From the NCBI RefSeq assembly GCF_947507565.1, contig NC_089185.1:682001-746000 (forward strand): a stretch of 64,000 nt of DNA, given 5' to 3'. The position numbers and the translations under genes were made by a program. This document shows positions 1 through 11,358 of this stretch, piece by piece (position 1 is the stretch's first letter; each line of letters starts with the position of its first letter). Below the pieces are notes generated by a model. The model saw only the letters and a list, made by a program, of their open reading frames with translations, was not told where the DNA came from and did not search any database. The DNA is from Oscarella lobularis. Its lineage: Eukaryota; Porifera; Homoscleromorpha; Homosclerophorida; Oscarellidae.

Positions 1-4
1 ATAC

Positions 5-598
5 CTGGTTGGTCATATTTTTACTTTGACTCTCTGAATTCCCGATAATAAATCGCTGCGGCGTCGCAAGCAGGAGCAGCATCGCAGCGATGAAAGGCGC
101 GGCGAAAAAATTGACTCGAAGCGGATGTATGAACTCCCTGTAAACGGCGCCGGACCAACGAATTCCCTTTATGACGTAGCAGATGGTCGACGCAACGAGA
201 ACGAGGAGTCCGACGATCCACAGCACTTCGTTGATGAACGACGGAATTCCGAAGCGACGCGTCATTTCGGAGTGGGCGAGGATTTTCCAGAGGCCCGCTT
301 GACCGGCGAGGCCGAGCGAAACGCCGAACACGACTACTTTGAAGCGAAGAACAAAGGACCATTCTTCGTCTTCGACGATGCCTTTTGCGTCCGTTCGCAA
401 TTGATCGAGCTCGGGGCCTTCCAACGTGCCGAGAAAGCGGTCTTCGGTGACGCCTTCCGTCAGGCGGAGCCATCGAGAGAAGCGACGACGCAACGGGAAG
501 TTTATCATCGACATCATCGCTGTCAGCGGCGGCGGATCGGGCAACTCTTCGATCTTGTCCGGCTCTTCGAGCTCCTTGCGCTCTGTCGCGTCGGTCAT
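5..598 (-). CDS. SLAC1/TehA-type S-type anion channel, first exon (gene C, cut by window edge)
   Basis: This is the N-terminal half of a ten-helix anion channel of the TehA/SLAC1 (TDT) family. It opens at an ATG at 598, which is followed by an acidic, proline-rich N-terminus. The frame stays open to the window edge, where CAG is followed by a GT donor at positions 4-3. This phase-0 junction matches exon 1 of the two paralogues to the right. Visible family motifs are GLAGQAGLWK (first helices) and YREFIHPLRVNFFAAPF, which parallels the plant SLAC1 stretch RREYFHPVRVNFFFAPW. The second half must lie to the left of the window. Its N-terminus is longer than in the two paralogues, but the VTED...LEGPELDQ segment is shared. 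Permeation of anions across the plasma membrane is inferred from the family; ion selectivity cannot be read from the sequence. Confidence 0.85.
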
Positions 599-715
599 CC
601 TAGTTTCTTCCGTTCGCTTTTCCGTTCGGGGGGTTAGGTGCATATAGGCTAAGCGCGCATGTGTAGCTAGCATACCATAGCTTGCAAAAATAACAACATG
701 TGCTTTCATTTGCTT

Positions 716-2175
716 CTACACAGTCGACTCTCTGTTCATATTTGTTTCATTCTCTCTGCTCTTGCTTTGCTGCGTGGCTACGTGTATGACAGGATCATTA
801 GGCAGCAAGTCAGTCACCAATGCCTTATACACCGTCAGTATGGCCACAATCAATATTACAGCTGTTGCTAGACCTGCTAATATTAGGCTGAAATACAACG
901 CCACGTCTGACTTTGTTGTCGTTGCATACTCAATTGCACCGCTCCCAAGTGCAGCCATTGGAAACGTATAGGCCCAGTAACTGACAGTGAACGGTGTATG
1001 TTTCAAAAATAGAATCAGACAGTGAAGAAGAGACAGGAAGAGAAATAAAGAGATGAAGAAAAACGATTTGGCGAGATGATCCATCTGTTTGTCAGACGTC
1101 AGCTGGGTTCGAGCCAAAGCAGCAGCAGACGGCGGAGCAATGAATAGAAACAAAATCGGATGTAGGAACGGTTCGATCGACCGGAACTTGCTGTGAGGCC
1201 GATGCACTGCATCTCTTCCGGCAAAGGAATCCCCGCCGACTTCTCTAGAAATGACCTGGTAAATAGAGATAAAAACGAGAAGATAGTACAGCGTTCCAAC
1301 GGCAAAGAAAAAGAGACCAATTTCGTCGAGACCAACTTGAGCAGCCAAATTGGCTCCAACAAAATTTCCTACAAGTGCTAGTTGATATGCCGGATTGCCA
1401 GATCGCAGTGTCCTCTTTTGGCTGTACATCCACGCGCCGTATAGATACAACTCAAGCACAAGCAGAGGCGTCATCACAACGAAGAAGAGCGCCTTCATGT
1501 AAATCTAAAAAATCGACCTTAGGACACCCGTTTGTAGACTATGTACGGTGTTACGTGATTAAGACTCAGATGAGTTTTTTCGTCAATTTCCAAAAAGGTC
1601 TAATTAAAATGCCCGTCATTTTAATTTATGTGCATAATTCACACGCTACTTATCACCTCCGAGTCGTTTAGGGTCTGATTGGTCTGATTGGTCGTCGTAG
1701 TTGCATTGCCGACGATCCACCGTCGAGGAGTCGCGAGGAGAAGCAGCAGAGCTGCTACGAAGGGCGCGGCGAAAAAATTCGCTCTGACCGGATGTATGAA
1801 CTCCCTTCGAACGCCTCCAGGCCAGCAAACTGCCTTGGCGATATAGAGAACGGTAGACGACGTCAGGACGACGATTCCGACGATCCACAGCGTTTCGTGT
1901 ACGAACGTTGGAATGCCAAAGCGTTTCGTTGCTCCGCTGTGGGAGAGGGACTTCCATAGTCCCGCTTGACCGCTAATACCGAGTGAAATCCCAAATAGGA
2001 CGACGCGAAAGCGAAGTAGAAATGGCCATTTGGCCTCCGGATCTTCGTCGACTCTCTCAGCTTCCTGTCGCGAGCAGCTCGGCATCTGATCAAGCTCGGG
2101 GCCGCCGAGGGCTCTGATAAATCCGTCCTCAGTCACTCGTTCCGTTTTCGAGACTAGTTGCCTGGCAGTTTCCAT
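716..2175 (-). CDS. SLAC1/TehA-type S-type anion channel (gene B)
   Basis: Two exons, 2175-1657 and 1504-716, with a 152-bp phase-0 intron (donor GAG/GTGATAAGT, acceptor TTTTTTAG). The first exon carries the early helices and the RREFIHPVRANFFAAPF block. The second carries GNPAYQLALVGNFVGANL, HPILFLFIAPPSAAAL, YWAYTFPMAALG and a final LLPNDPVIHV segment. The order and wording follow plant SLAC1/SLAH channels (VVGNFVGA, WWSYTFPM, LFPNDLAI). The Phe of YTFPM corresponds, by my alignment from memory, to the pore-gating Phe450 of Arabidopsis SLAC1. The polypeptide is about 430 residues, the size of a TehA core with short tails and without the long plant N-terminus. The C-terminus ends ESTV, a possible class I PDZ ligand. 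The protein should sit in the plasma membrane; substrate and control are unknown. Confidence 0.88.
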
Positions 2176-2294
2176 CTCACAAGTCTAGCGGCGATAAATT
2201 GGATGAGAAATGCCCGCATGCGAGTGTAATCGAGTTATGATCACCCACTGGACGTGTAATAAATTGAAAGCAGCAAACAAGCAATCAGCGTATT

Positions 2295-3700
2295 CTAGGG
2301 CACCTTTTCTCTAAGTAGGGTCTCTCTGCTGCAGTTTACTGACGGGGAGATGTCTCGCTGGCCAGCGAGAACGTGCATAACAGGATCATTAGGAAACACG
2401 CCAGATACTACCACTTTACATACTGTGACTATGGCCACGAGCAATATCACGGCTGTGGCTAGACCTGCTAGTATTAGACTCATATACAATGCCACGTCTG
2501 ACTTTGTAGTCGTTGCATATTCAGTGGCACTAGTTCCAAGCGCAGCCATTGGAAACGTATAGGCCCAGTAACCGATAGTGAATGGCGCACGCCTAACAAA
2601 TAGAACAAGGCAGTGAAGAAGTGACAGGAACAGAAAAAAAGAGATGAAGAAAAACGATTTGGCGAGATGATCCATCTGCTTGCCAGACGTCAACTGGGCT
2701 TGAGCTAAAGCCGCCGCCGCCGGCGGAGCAACGAATAAGAACAAAATAGGATGCAAATGCAATTCAATGGATCGAAATCTTTTGTGGCGACGTCGACTAT
2801 CCGCGTCTGTTTCGGCAAAAGACAAGCCGCCGGATTCTGCGAAGATAACCTGGTAAATGGAAACAAAAACGAGAAGATAATAGAGCGTCCCGACGGCAAA
2901 TAGAAAGAGACCAATTTCATCGAGACCAACTTGAGCGGCCAAATTAGCTCCAATGTAATTTCCAACGATGGCGAGTTGATATGCAGGATTACCAGATCGC
3001 AGAATCCTCTTTTGGCTGTACATCCACGCACCGTATAGATACAGCTCCAGCAAAAATAGAGGTGTCATCAAAATGAAGAAAAGAACTTTCATGTACATCT
3101 AAAAACGGTTTATAGCAGTACAAATTATCTTCACAAATATCTACCTACGTGATTCAGGCTCCCTGAAGCCTCTTCAGGTCCTCGCACCTAAAACTAATAT
3201 AGTTGAAGACGTACCGTACAAGGTTACTGAAAACTGACCGTCAAATTTCCGCTGTGATTCTGCGACGTGTTTCCACTAATCCATCGCTGAGGCGTCGCAA
3301 GCAAAAGTAGCAATCCGGCGACGAAGGGAGCTGCAAAAAAATTTACCCTCACCGGGTGTATAAATTCCCTGCGTACGCCCCCCGGCCAGAAAATGCTCTT
3401 TAGGATGTAGCACACAGTAGACAACGTCAAAGCAAATATTCCAATAATCCAGAACGTCTCATTGACGAACGTCGGAATGCCGAATTGTTTTGTCGCTCCG
3501 CTGTGCGAGAGGGATTTCCATAATCCAGCTTGACCGGCAATACCCAGGGAAATGCCGAAGACGACGACTTTGAAACGAAGAAGGAAAGGCCACTTCCTTC
3601 CTTCTTCGATTGGCTCCGCCCTCGTCTGATCGAGCTCCGGACCCTCTAGTGTTTCGATAAACCCGTCTTCGGTCACCTGATTTCCTTTCTGAGATGACAT
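2295..3700 (-). CDS. SLAC1/TehA-type S-type anion channel (gene A)
   Basis: Two exons, 3700-3239 and 3098-2295, with a 140-bp phase-0 intron (donor ACG/GTCAGT, acceptor TTTTTAG/ATG). The start at 3700 (MSSQKGNQVTEDGF) is preferred because its spacing to VTEDGF resembles gene B; an in-frame ATG at 3751 is the alternative. It has the same motifs as gene B: GIAGQAGLWKSL, RREFIHPVRVNFFAAPF, GNPAYQLAIVGNYIGANL, YWAYTFPMAALG and FPNDPVMHV. Genes A and B share the intron position and most of their sequence, so they come from tandem duplication. The C-termini differ: gene A lacks the PDZ-like ending of gene B. It is head-to-head with the BPI/LBP gene that starts at 3833. The family is known from bacteria, fungi and plants (sulfite, malate, chloride or nitrate export); animal members are little described. 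Confidence 0.88.
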
Positions 3701-3832
3701 AGCAGCTATGTAGCCAGAGAACGTAGCCGAGCTGCAGCAACAATTGGTCACGTGACGAAAGCTGATTAGGGTGTGCGTATTTAGATCTGCGTGCTAAAAG
3801 TCTTCCGTCATTTTAGCTGACAACACTCCGGC

Positions 3833-6221
3833 ATGAAAGAACTGGTCGCAGCGCTCGTAAGTTGCATTCTCTGTACTATTCACGCAAACGGCAACGAGGA
3901 GCCGTCGTTATTTCGGATTCATCTTGAAAAAAAGGGAATAGACTTCAGTAATAATCAAGTCAATTATTTTAAAACGCACGCCAATGTGAATTTTTCGCAG
4001 TTCGTACCGTTTTCCTTCAGCAACTTCGCAGCCAATTCACCTCCTTCGATGTTCCGGATCTATCGGGGGATTTCTCAGAGTTGATTGGGACGGTTCACTA
4101 CACAATATCAAAGTATAAAGACACTCGCGCACGGATCTAAGCGCGAGAACTGAAATTTCCTCCTTTCACTTGATAGCATTCATGCCACCGATTCCGATCT
4201 CGTCGATGAACATTTGAAAGTGAACTTGGCTCCAGGCGAAGGAATCACCGCATCCGTTTCAGAAGTTCACATTTCACTTTCAGCAGACTGGTCATACAAA
4301 ACAGGAGAAGGACTGTACGCAAAAGGGAGAGCAAAAGACGTACCTTGCCTACCGGTATGCCGTTTTTTTCCGCAGCTTCAAGATAGCAGATAGCGGAAGC
4401 GTCCATCTTTCAGCAACGATCGACCTCTCCATCACTGCCGCGGCAGGTAGCTAGCAGGCAGGAACTCAGGGGTTTTCCTTGAAAACGAAACTTTATCCTT
4501 ATTTATTTTATTACGTCAGTAAGACCTTTCTGTTTCAAGGATTGAGCGACGGGATGCCAACATTCTTGGTGCCGCGCTGCGATTTCCATTCCTATAGCGT
4601 TGATGCCAAGTTTCAAGGAGGAGCGAGGTTGAAATATAGTTTACGGTCAGTTCTAGAATTCCGGCAAAGGTTTCTCTCGTTTTCAGCTGGCTGTATAATT
4701 TGTTTTCGCACGCAATAGACAGCAAATTTAAGCACCTTTTCAATAGTAAAGTATGTAGTTAAAGTTTTCCTAATTAATTAAATAACTGTTAATTTGTGTT
4801 GCCGGTTCACTAGGCTTGCTCTAAACTCACTAGCGGAATAACCGAACTAGGACAAACTGCTTTCGAAAATTTACCGTGTAAACAATTTTAATGTGCAAGT
4901 CGTTTTAAATGAAGACAAAATGTTTATAGTGAACTTGTCGATATCCGACGGAGTATTCCTCGATCTCTCTTTGGTCAAACCCCCCGTATTTACGAACGAC
5001 TCCGTGAAGTCTTTTCATCGGGTATTGAATCAGAATTTGGTATCGATAACGATTCGCAAGCTAATACTATATCCACTATAGGGCCTTTTTACATTTCACG
5101 GGGCGGCTCAACAGCAGTTACTGAAAAAATCAACTTTCAGCTCACCTCAAACAAACAAAATGTTCTACCTATTTGTCAGCAAGGAGATGCTCAATTCGGG
5201 TGGAGTTGCATTCGACGAATCAGGAGCACTTCAAACGACCGTCAGGGAGATTGTGCGTATACAAGACTACGTACAGTATATAGACTAAATAGCACCCTCA
5301 ACTTGTTCTCTCTAGAAAGAAACTGGGATGCGGGTGACGACTGACAGCTTGGGTGTCTTTATTCCAAATGTAATTCCTTATTAAGAACTTCTATTAGTTA
5401 CATTTAAATGTTTTTCTTGTGTTTAGCTAGCAAAACGTTACCCCCAATCAAAAGATATGATCATCAGAATTTCCATGGAAAAGCCGGCGCAGTTTTCGCT
5501 CGTTGAAAAAGATCAGACGATCAACGTCCCCCTATACGTTGACCTAGCAGCGTTCGTGTTGGACAACAGTACGAGCGACACAACAGAAACGCCCGTGTTT
5601 ACGCTACAAATCGTATAACGACTGCACATCATGCACGGACCGCGGGACAGTCATTGTCTATTTATCTAGATCATACAAGGTCAATATAGCGTGGGCTTTG
5701 ATTACGATACAGATACAGACCATCGTCTGACGTTAAAGTTAAACAAAACCGACACTACCGTCGGGTTAGTGTATACCTGTAAACATTGGCGTCAAGTGCA
5801 TCAGTATATCTTAACTATACAGGGGTAAAATCGCCGTAAAGAAGTCTAAAATAGGATCCATTCCGGTAAGAAAACAATTACCGTGTAATGTGTGTATTTG
5901 TGAAATGCAAGAGCAGGTCGACGTGCTGAACGTTCCACTGCAAGTGGGAATCTCGTCACTTCTCAGAAGTATTCTGTGCTACTTGTGTAAGAATGCATTT
6001 TCATTTGTGGTATTTCTAAGGCCTAGAAAAGAAAAAACTGCCGCTGCCAATAACCTGCGGGGTAAAGTTCGTGGAACCCGAAGTCCGCATTTACGAGGTT
6101 TTGAAGAAGATCGCGATTTCGTTACTATATCGATTTGATTTCGGTATACGTTTATCAGGATGTCATTGTGCTAGGCACAGACGTTTCGGTTGATCCAGAA
6201 GGGCTAGCGTGCAATATCTAA
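3833..6221 (+). CDS. BPI/LBP-family lipid- or lipopolysaccharide-binding protein, secreted
   Basis: The gene has many small exons. It starts at ATG 3833 with a signal peptide (MKELVAALVSCILCTIHA). Exon 1 ends near 3958 and exon 2 starts at 4021. The translated exons follow the BPI/LBP/CETP fold in order: FRIHLEKKGIDF (BPI: VRISQKGLDY), SFDVPDLSGDF, a GVHISLSADW-like sheet segment, a Cys in the segment near 4580 and a Cys near 4820 (the positions of the conserved BPI disulphide), FYLFVSKEMLNSGGVAF near 5165 (BPI: LGLSDYFFNTAGLVY), VTTDSLGVFIPN near 5340, LPLPITCGVKF near 6045, and the terminal strand DVIVLGTDVSV. Stop at 6221. Both tubular domains are therefore present. Known members bind bacterial lipopolysaccharide or carry lipids, so an innate-immune role is plausible. 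Exact splice sites of the middle exons were not all fixed. It converges on tomosyn, 122 bp away. Confidence 0.8.
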
Positions 6222-6343
6222 ACGGAGCTGTCTAGACCCGTTCGCGTCATTTTTTTGTCTGTCCTTGTCCTGCTTGGGTTATGTACAATGTAAGTGCATC
6301 GCACGTAGTAGATACACTATACGAGCGAGTCTGTCGGACTAAC

Positions 6344-8919
6344 CTACCAAAACTCGTACCATTTTTTGGATTCGTATTTTCGTCTCAGCTGACTCGCGGC
6401 TGAAGCGAAGTTACTGGCATTCATAGCCATTTTTTCCGTCTTGTCCGCCAGTTCGCTCACTTTGTCACCTCGTTCAATCAGAGCCTGAACAAACCATATT
6501 AAAAAAAGGGGAGATATGGGAACGGAGAAAGAACGAAGGCTCACTCGATGTGCTTTGCTAAATGGAGAGTCTGCAAGTGACAAGTCTGCGCGGGGAAATT
6601 TTTTCTCAGCTACGGATAATGATCCAGCTTTACTGCCAACTAAACAAAAAATACACCGTTCGATCGACCTTCAAAGAAAAGACTCGCGTACATAATTCTG
6701 CTCTATTTGCTTCAGTCGTTTGTCCGGTAAAGAGACGAGCAAAGAATCCCTTTGACGGTCTCTCCGGAAGTGGTATGAATACGAACAAATCCCCAAACGA
6801 GTCGGGAACATTCAGGCTACAATGTAAGCGAATCAGCGTATACGAGCTCGCACGAATGCAAAGCAAATTCTCACTCGTCGTTTTCGACCACAGAAATTCG
6901 TTGTATTTCAGATCTGGATCCCATGTACATTCCCTGTCCCTCGTTGGCAATGCAGAAAGTTCTCCAAATACTACAAGATGCTAACGATCGGAAGAGATCC
7001 AGCTGGCGTTGGACTTACCCTATTCTATCCACGGGAAGTTTACTATCAACGTTGAGCAAAATCTTCAAAGATGGGAGACTGTAAATCAAGATTTGGCCCG
7101 TGTGAGCTAAGCAGTACGCGCAGCTCTCCTCTATAAAAATCTGTCAAAAAAATGTCCTTCCTTTAACTCAGACATTCTTCACCTTTTATTGAAATCACAG
7201 ACGCCTTGACAAAGAAACAATCCTTCGGAGCGTCTATCTTCGTATACGAATGCGACTTGGCCGGCAGAATGTAGACCTAACGTAAAGTTTCAAATATGAA
7301 TGAGCTATATACGATTGTCACATTCTAAGTAGTAATTATAAAAAATGCTAGCATCTGCATACTTTGATTTGACGTTCCGTACAGAAAACGGCAAAATGTT
7401 GAGTGGGTGGCTGACGAAATTTTGAACTCGTCGTTGGATCGGCGGAAGTAGGAACGGCTTTTGCTAAACAATTAGTTCACTGGCCAACAACGAATCGAAT
7501 CGCGAACGCCAAAAAAGGACTTACCAGGTAAAAGTGATTGCTTCGACGGCGGAAGAATAGAACCGAGGTGATCTAAAATAGTCACAAAAAGAACGGGATC
7601 CTTTAGCGAAAACAAAGATCCTATACGACACTGAGATAGAGAAAGGAAGACAAAAAGAAAGAGATTTATCAGTACCGGTTGGTAGTAACATAACAGAATC
7701 TTTAGACCGATCTGCCCCCGACGGGACTTGAATCACTACACACGCGACGTTTCCGCCGCTCGTCCCAATCCAGAGACTATCATTAATGCTGGGAACTAGA
7801 AAAAAGATACTAGAGCTCGCAAAAGAAGAGTTTTCTCACATACTCTCTTTTTGCCCGTAGGTCGTCGCAAAGCGAACCGTTTCCACGGCGTCCATGCACT
7901 CTTCGCCGTCTATTGAATTCTGCTCGGCGGTCGTCGGAGGCGATTCCATAACGGCGCCGAGATTGTCGTCGCTGTTTCGCGGCAGCAACGACTTTTTCAA
8001 AGCGACGACGTTTCGAAGACTCTTTTTTCGAACGCTCTGACTTTGATTTGATCCGGTTGCGCGGCGTCGAGCGAGAAACATTTGCCACTTTGACGGCTTG
8101 GAGTCGGGGTCGTCGAGACCGCTGTCCTTCCGTTGGTGAGACGGAGAGTTGGGTCCCGGCGATACGGCAGCGGAAGGATTAGCCAATTCTTGAGAAGGCA
8201 TAGAGTTCAAGAGCAAATTGCATACGTTGCGTTTACTAACTGTATATCTCAAACGCAGGCAACGTCCAAAGGCACTTCTCCTGTTTGACGTCGATCAGAG
8301 ATACGCCCCACGTCATGCCAATAGCCAGTCTACAAAAGAGAACATTAGAATATAGAGCGGGGGTGAGAGAAGGACTGACAGTCCCAGATTCGACGTGTAA
8401 GCAATGGACGATATTTGCGGCAGATGGGAGCTGCTATCGGACTGAAGCTGACAGCACAGTGTCGGTTGAAATCCGGCGGATAGAACAGCCGTTTCGTTTT
8501 TGAAACAACAGGCGGCAACAGTCGGAGGAGAGGCGGTCGGAGACTTCGTTTCAAAAGAGCCGCTCGATACGACAATATCGATCACCTATTCCCACGAGAA
8601 ACGAGAAATATATGCGATCGAATTCGTCGCCGTACCTTTCGCTCCACTGTCAGATTATTTCTGCTGAAGGGACAACAGACCAAGTTGCTAGAGCTCGTCG
8701 TGACGCACAGCATGTAACTGAGCGTACAGAGATAAATCTGCTGAACGGCTAAACAGTCGGGCGCGGCGTCCGATCCTCGGACAAAAACGTCGGACAAATC
8801 GAATTCGTGCAACGGATGAAAATTCACTAACCAAAATAAATAGATAGAAAATATGTCTCCACTACATATATCCATACCGGATGAAGAATTCCACAGACGA
8901 ACAGAGCCGTCAACGTGAC

Positions 8920-8952
<33 letters not shown>

Positions 8953-11164
8953 CAATAACGAGACACATGCACACAGAGACTTTAGATTAACGAACCCAGT
9001 AATGATTATATCGTTTGAGACGCGTGGCCCCGGATTTCCTAGTGTTCCACCTGACAACGGCGACGTCTAAAAAGAATCTATTTTGTGAGGGGTCTCTCCA
9101 ACTCAAAGGGAGAAAAATACCACAAGGCGACCCTTTGCACGCTTTCTCGTCGTCGCCGACGTCAATTCCGTCATCAAATCTTCTCCCACGCTCGTATAGT
9201 AAGCCGTCGACGTGACAGGAGCGAGGCTGATGTCAAGTCCATAGGGACAATCGCGAAGAGGGCATCTGTTATAGAAGAAAATTCTCCCAAAAGGCTCTAA
9301 CTACAACCCCCGTGTCTCTCGCTCTCTCTTACCCCGGCGACGCTATATCGTAGAAAGAAATTCTGTTTTCTAAGAGAACGACTAGCGTGTGAGGATCTCT
9401 CGTTTCTAGAAAAAGAAAATCAGTGGAGGAGTAGGGAAAACGCTGGGTCCCCACCGTCCGGAAAAGGCTGCTCGCAGAGAACGGCGAAGTCGACGAGAAC
9501 ACTGTCGAATGTCAGCGTGCGAATGCTCTTGTTTGAAAATACGGTCACCGCTCCTTGGTAGTCCTCTTTGGGAACCCCTCCCGAGAAAATGATAATGGGA
9601 TCGCTAAGTAAAGAGATCGTCTCGAATGTTATGTTAAAACGTTATTTACCCTTTAGCGCGGCTTAGGTATTCAATTTTTGAAATAGACACAAGGTTCTGG
9701 TCTCCTTTGCCTTGACAAGTGCAGATAAGATGAGTGAGTGAGTGAGTGAGTGACTTCGTACTGGGGCTATAGTTTACCGTGAGGAATCGCCGTCGATTCT
9801 GGTTTTTCTGATTTGGGCGACCAGAACGTGAGCTCTCCCGACGAATGACCGCAGACGAATTTGCTGCCGTCGCTCAGCCAAGATAAGCAGTAGAATTTCT
9901 ACAATATCACAACCAATAATAATAATAATAATACGCTGGATAGAGAACCCCAAACCGATTTGTATTGGAAATGCATCTCGGCTTTTTTCAAGTGCACGTC
10001 CCACAGAGCGAGAAGGCCAGAATGAAACCCGATTATCAACTAGAAACGCATTCCAAAGAAGAAGAAGAAACAACTCAGGGAAGCATCATACTTTGTTCTG
10101 ATTGGACGGCTGTTCGGCCAGCAAGACGACGGGTCCAGGACGTTTGCCCTTCTGAGCGCTACAAGAAAAAAAAACGGCAAGAAATACCGCTTTCTTTTCA
10201 GCGTAAAAACACGTGTCTAACGTGCCAATGGCGCGATTCCAATGAATGCTATACATCGACATAGCGAACGTGTGCGCATTTGCCATATAGACGTTTCCGG
10301 CGTCGGTCCCAATGTAGAGCCATTCCGACTTGAATGGCAAATGGCAGCAGGTTACACTAAATTCCGCACACGTGATGTCTAATCGTAATAATTGTACTAT
10401 GTAACTGTTCTCTGGTGAAGTTCAAGTTTTGAGCAACGGCCGGAATTTTTTGCCGCAACGTCCACAGGTGCAATACGCTGCTGTCCGTCATTGATATCAT
10501 CACTCCCTGGGGGAGAGGAGAAACCAATATACATATGAACTAAAGATTTCCTATGAATAGTTCCTTCATTTAACTAATTAGGCCCACCCGTGAAGGCAAC
10601 CAATTTAGCACATAAAGACTTCCATAAACAGTCGCCAGAAGACTCAGTATCGCACACACTGCGTGCACTCGATGCATGAACTTGTTCCTATGAATCTATC
10701 TGTGTTACAGTGCGTCATCTCACTTCATTGACTAGGAATAATAGCTGCTGAACTTCCGCCTCTGGTTCGTGCTCTACGTGTATTTCGACCCCTGGACGAC
10801 CTAGCGTGAGAGAGATCGAGTCAAGGAAAGCGCGTTATTGTGTAGAGGTAGAGCCCCAATTGGGAAAAACGCGACGTTTCGTTTGGATATAGTCGAATTG
10901 CTCCCGTTCTCGAGCCGATTGCGACGATTTTCTGAACGGGATCGATTGCGAGGGCCGTCGGATTGGCCGGCATGCCGCTTCGAATCGTCTGCGAAGGCGA
11001 AAGAGGGCGTCAAAACCGCGCGACGCGACGCGACGCTCGTACGAGGTCGAGAGGCGGACCTTGCGAAGGGAAAAATCGTCTTGAACGAGCGATTCCTGCA
11101 CGTCGACGAGTTTTCGATCGGAGGACGCGACGGAGAGTTTCATCTTGAGTTTCTTCTTCTTCAT
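6344..11164 (-). CDS. STXBP5: Tomosyn (syntaxin-binding protein 5 family)
   Basis: A long multi-exon gene. The start is taken at ATG 11164 (an in-frame ATG at 11272 also exists). Exon 1 ends at 11060 and exon 2 begins at 10988, giving SLRK/TIRSGMPANPTALAIDP then VQKIVAIGSRTGAIR, the first WD40 blade of tomosyn. Later exons give EWLYIGTDAGNVYMAN and GPVVLLAEQP (10340-10120), GGTLGNPGPRVSNDIIITG (near 9040) and HVDGSVRLWNSSSG (near 8930). A Ser-rich linker lies at 8200-7840. The last exon (to 6344) is an R-SNARE motif, ALIERGDKVSELADKTEKM, ending KKWYEFW, as in vertebrate tomosyn (KKWYQF). The family consists of two seven-bladed propellers plus a VAMP-like tail that occupies SNARE complexes and restrains secretion. 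The arrangement is complete for the family. Introns contain an AAT repeat and a TGAG repeat. Confidence 0.9.
8921..8952. repeat. (AAT)n microsatellite in a tomosyn intron
   Basis: About ten uninterrupted AAT/ATA units lie between the exon ending in ...IIITG and the exon starting HVDGS. A second, shorter AAT run lies near 9917-9935. Confidence 0.9.
9731..9753. repeat. (TGAG)n microsatellite in a tomosyn intron
   Basis: About five and a half tandem TGAG units are read directly from the sequence. Confidence 0.9.
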
Positions 11165-11358
11165 GATCGTGTACTGTAGTGAGAGGTCGACTTCCCTGAG
11201 ATCCTTCCTGTAATTATAGCTACGTTGCCGTAACGACAGCGGAGTTCCCGCATAACGACGGTTGCTTAGCAAAAAAATGTGTAAATGCTGGTAACCAAAA
11301 ACTAGCGTTTTTCACACTCTGCTTCTTTTATAAGTGCAAATAGTGCTAGCTTATTCAT

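Noticed and set aside
21-473. 150-residue minus-strand frame
   Set aside because: It is Arg-rich and in the wrong frame. The frame starting at ATG 598 encodes the SLAC1-type channel.
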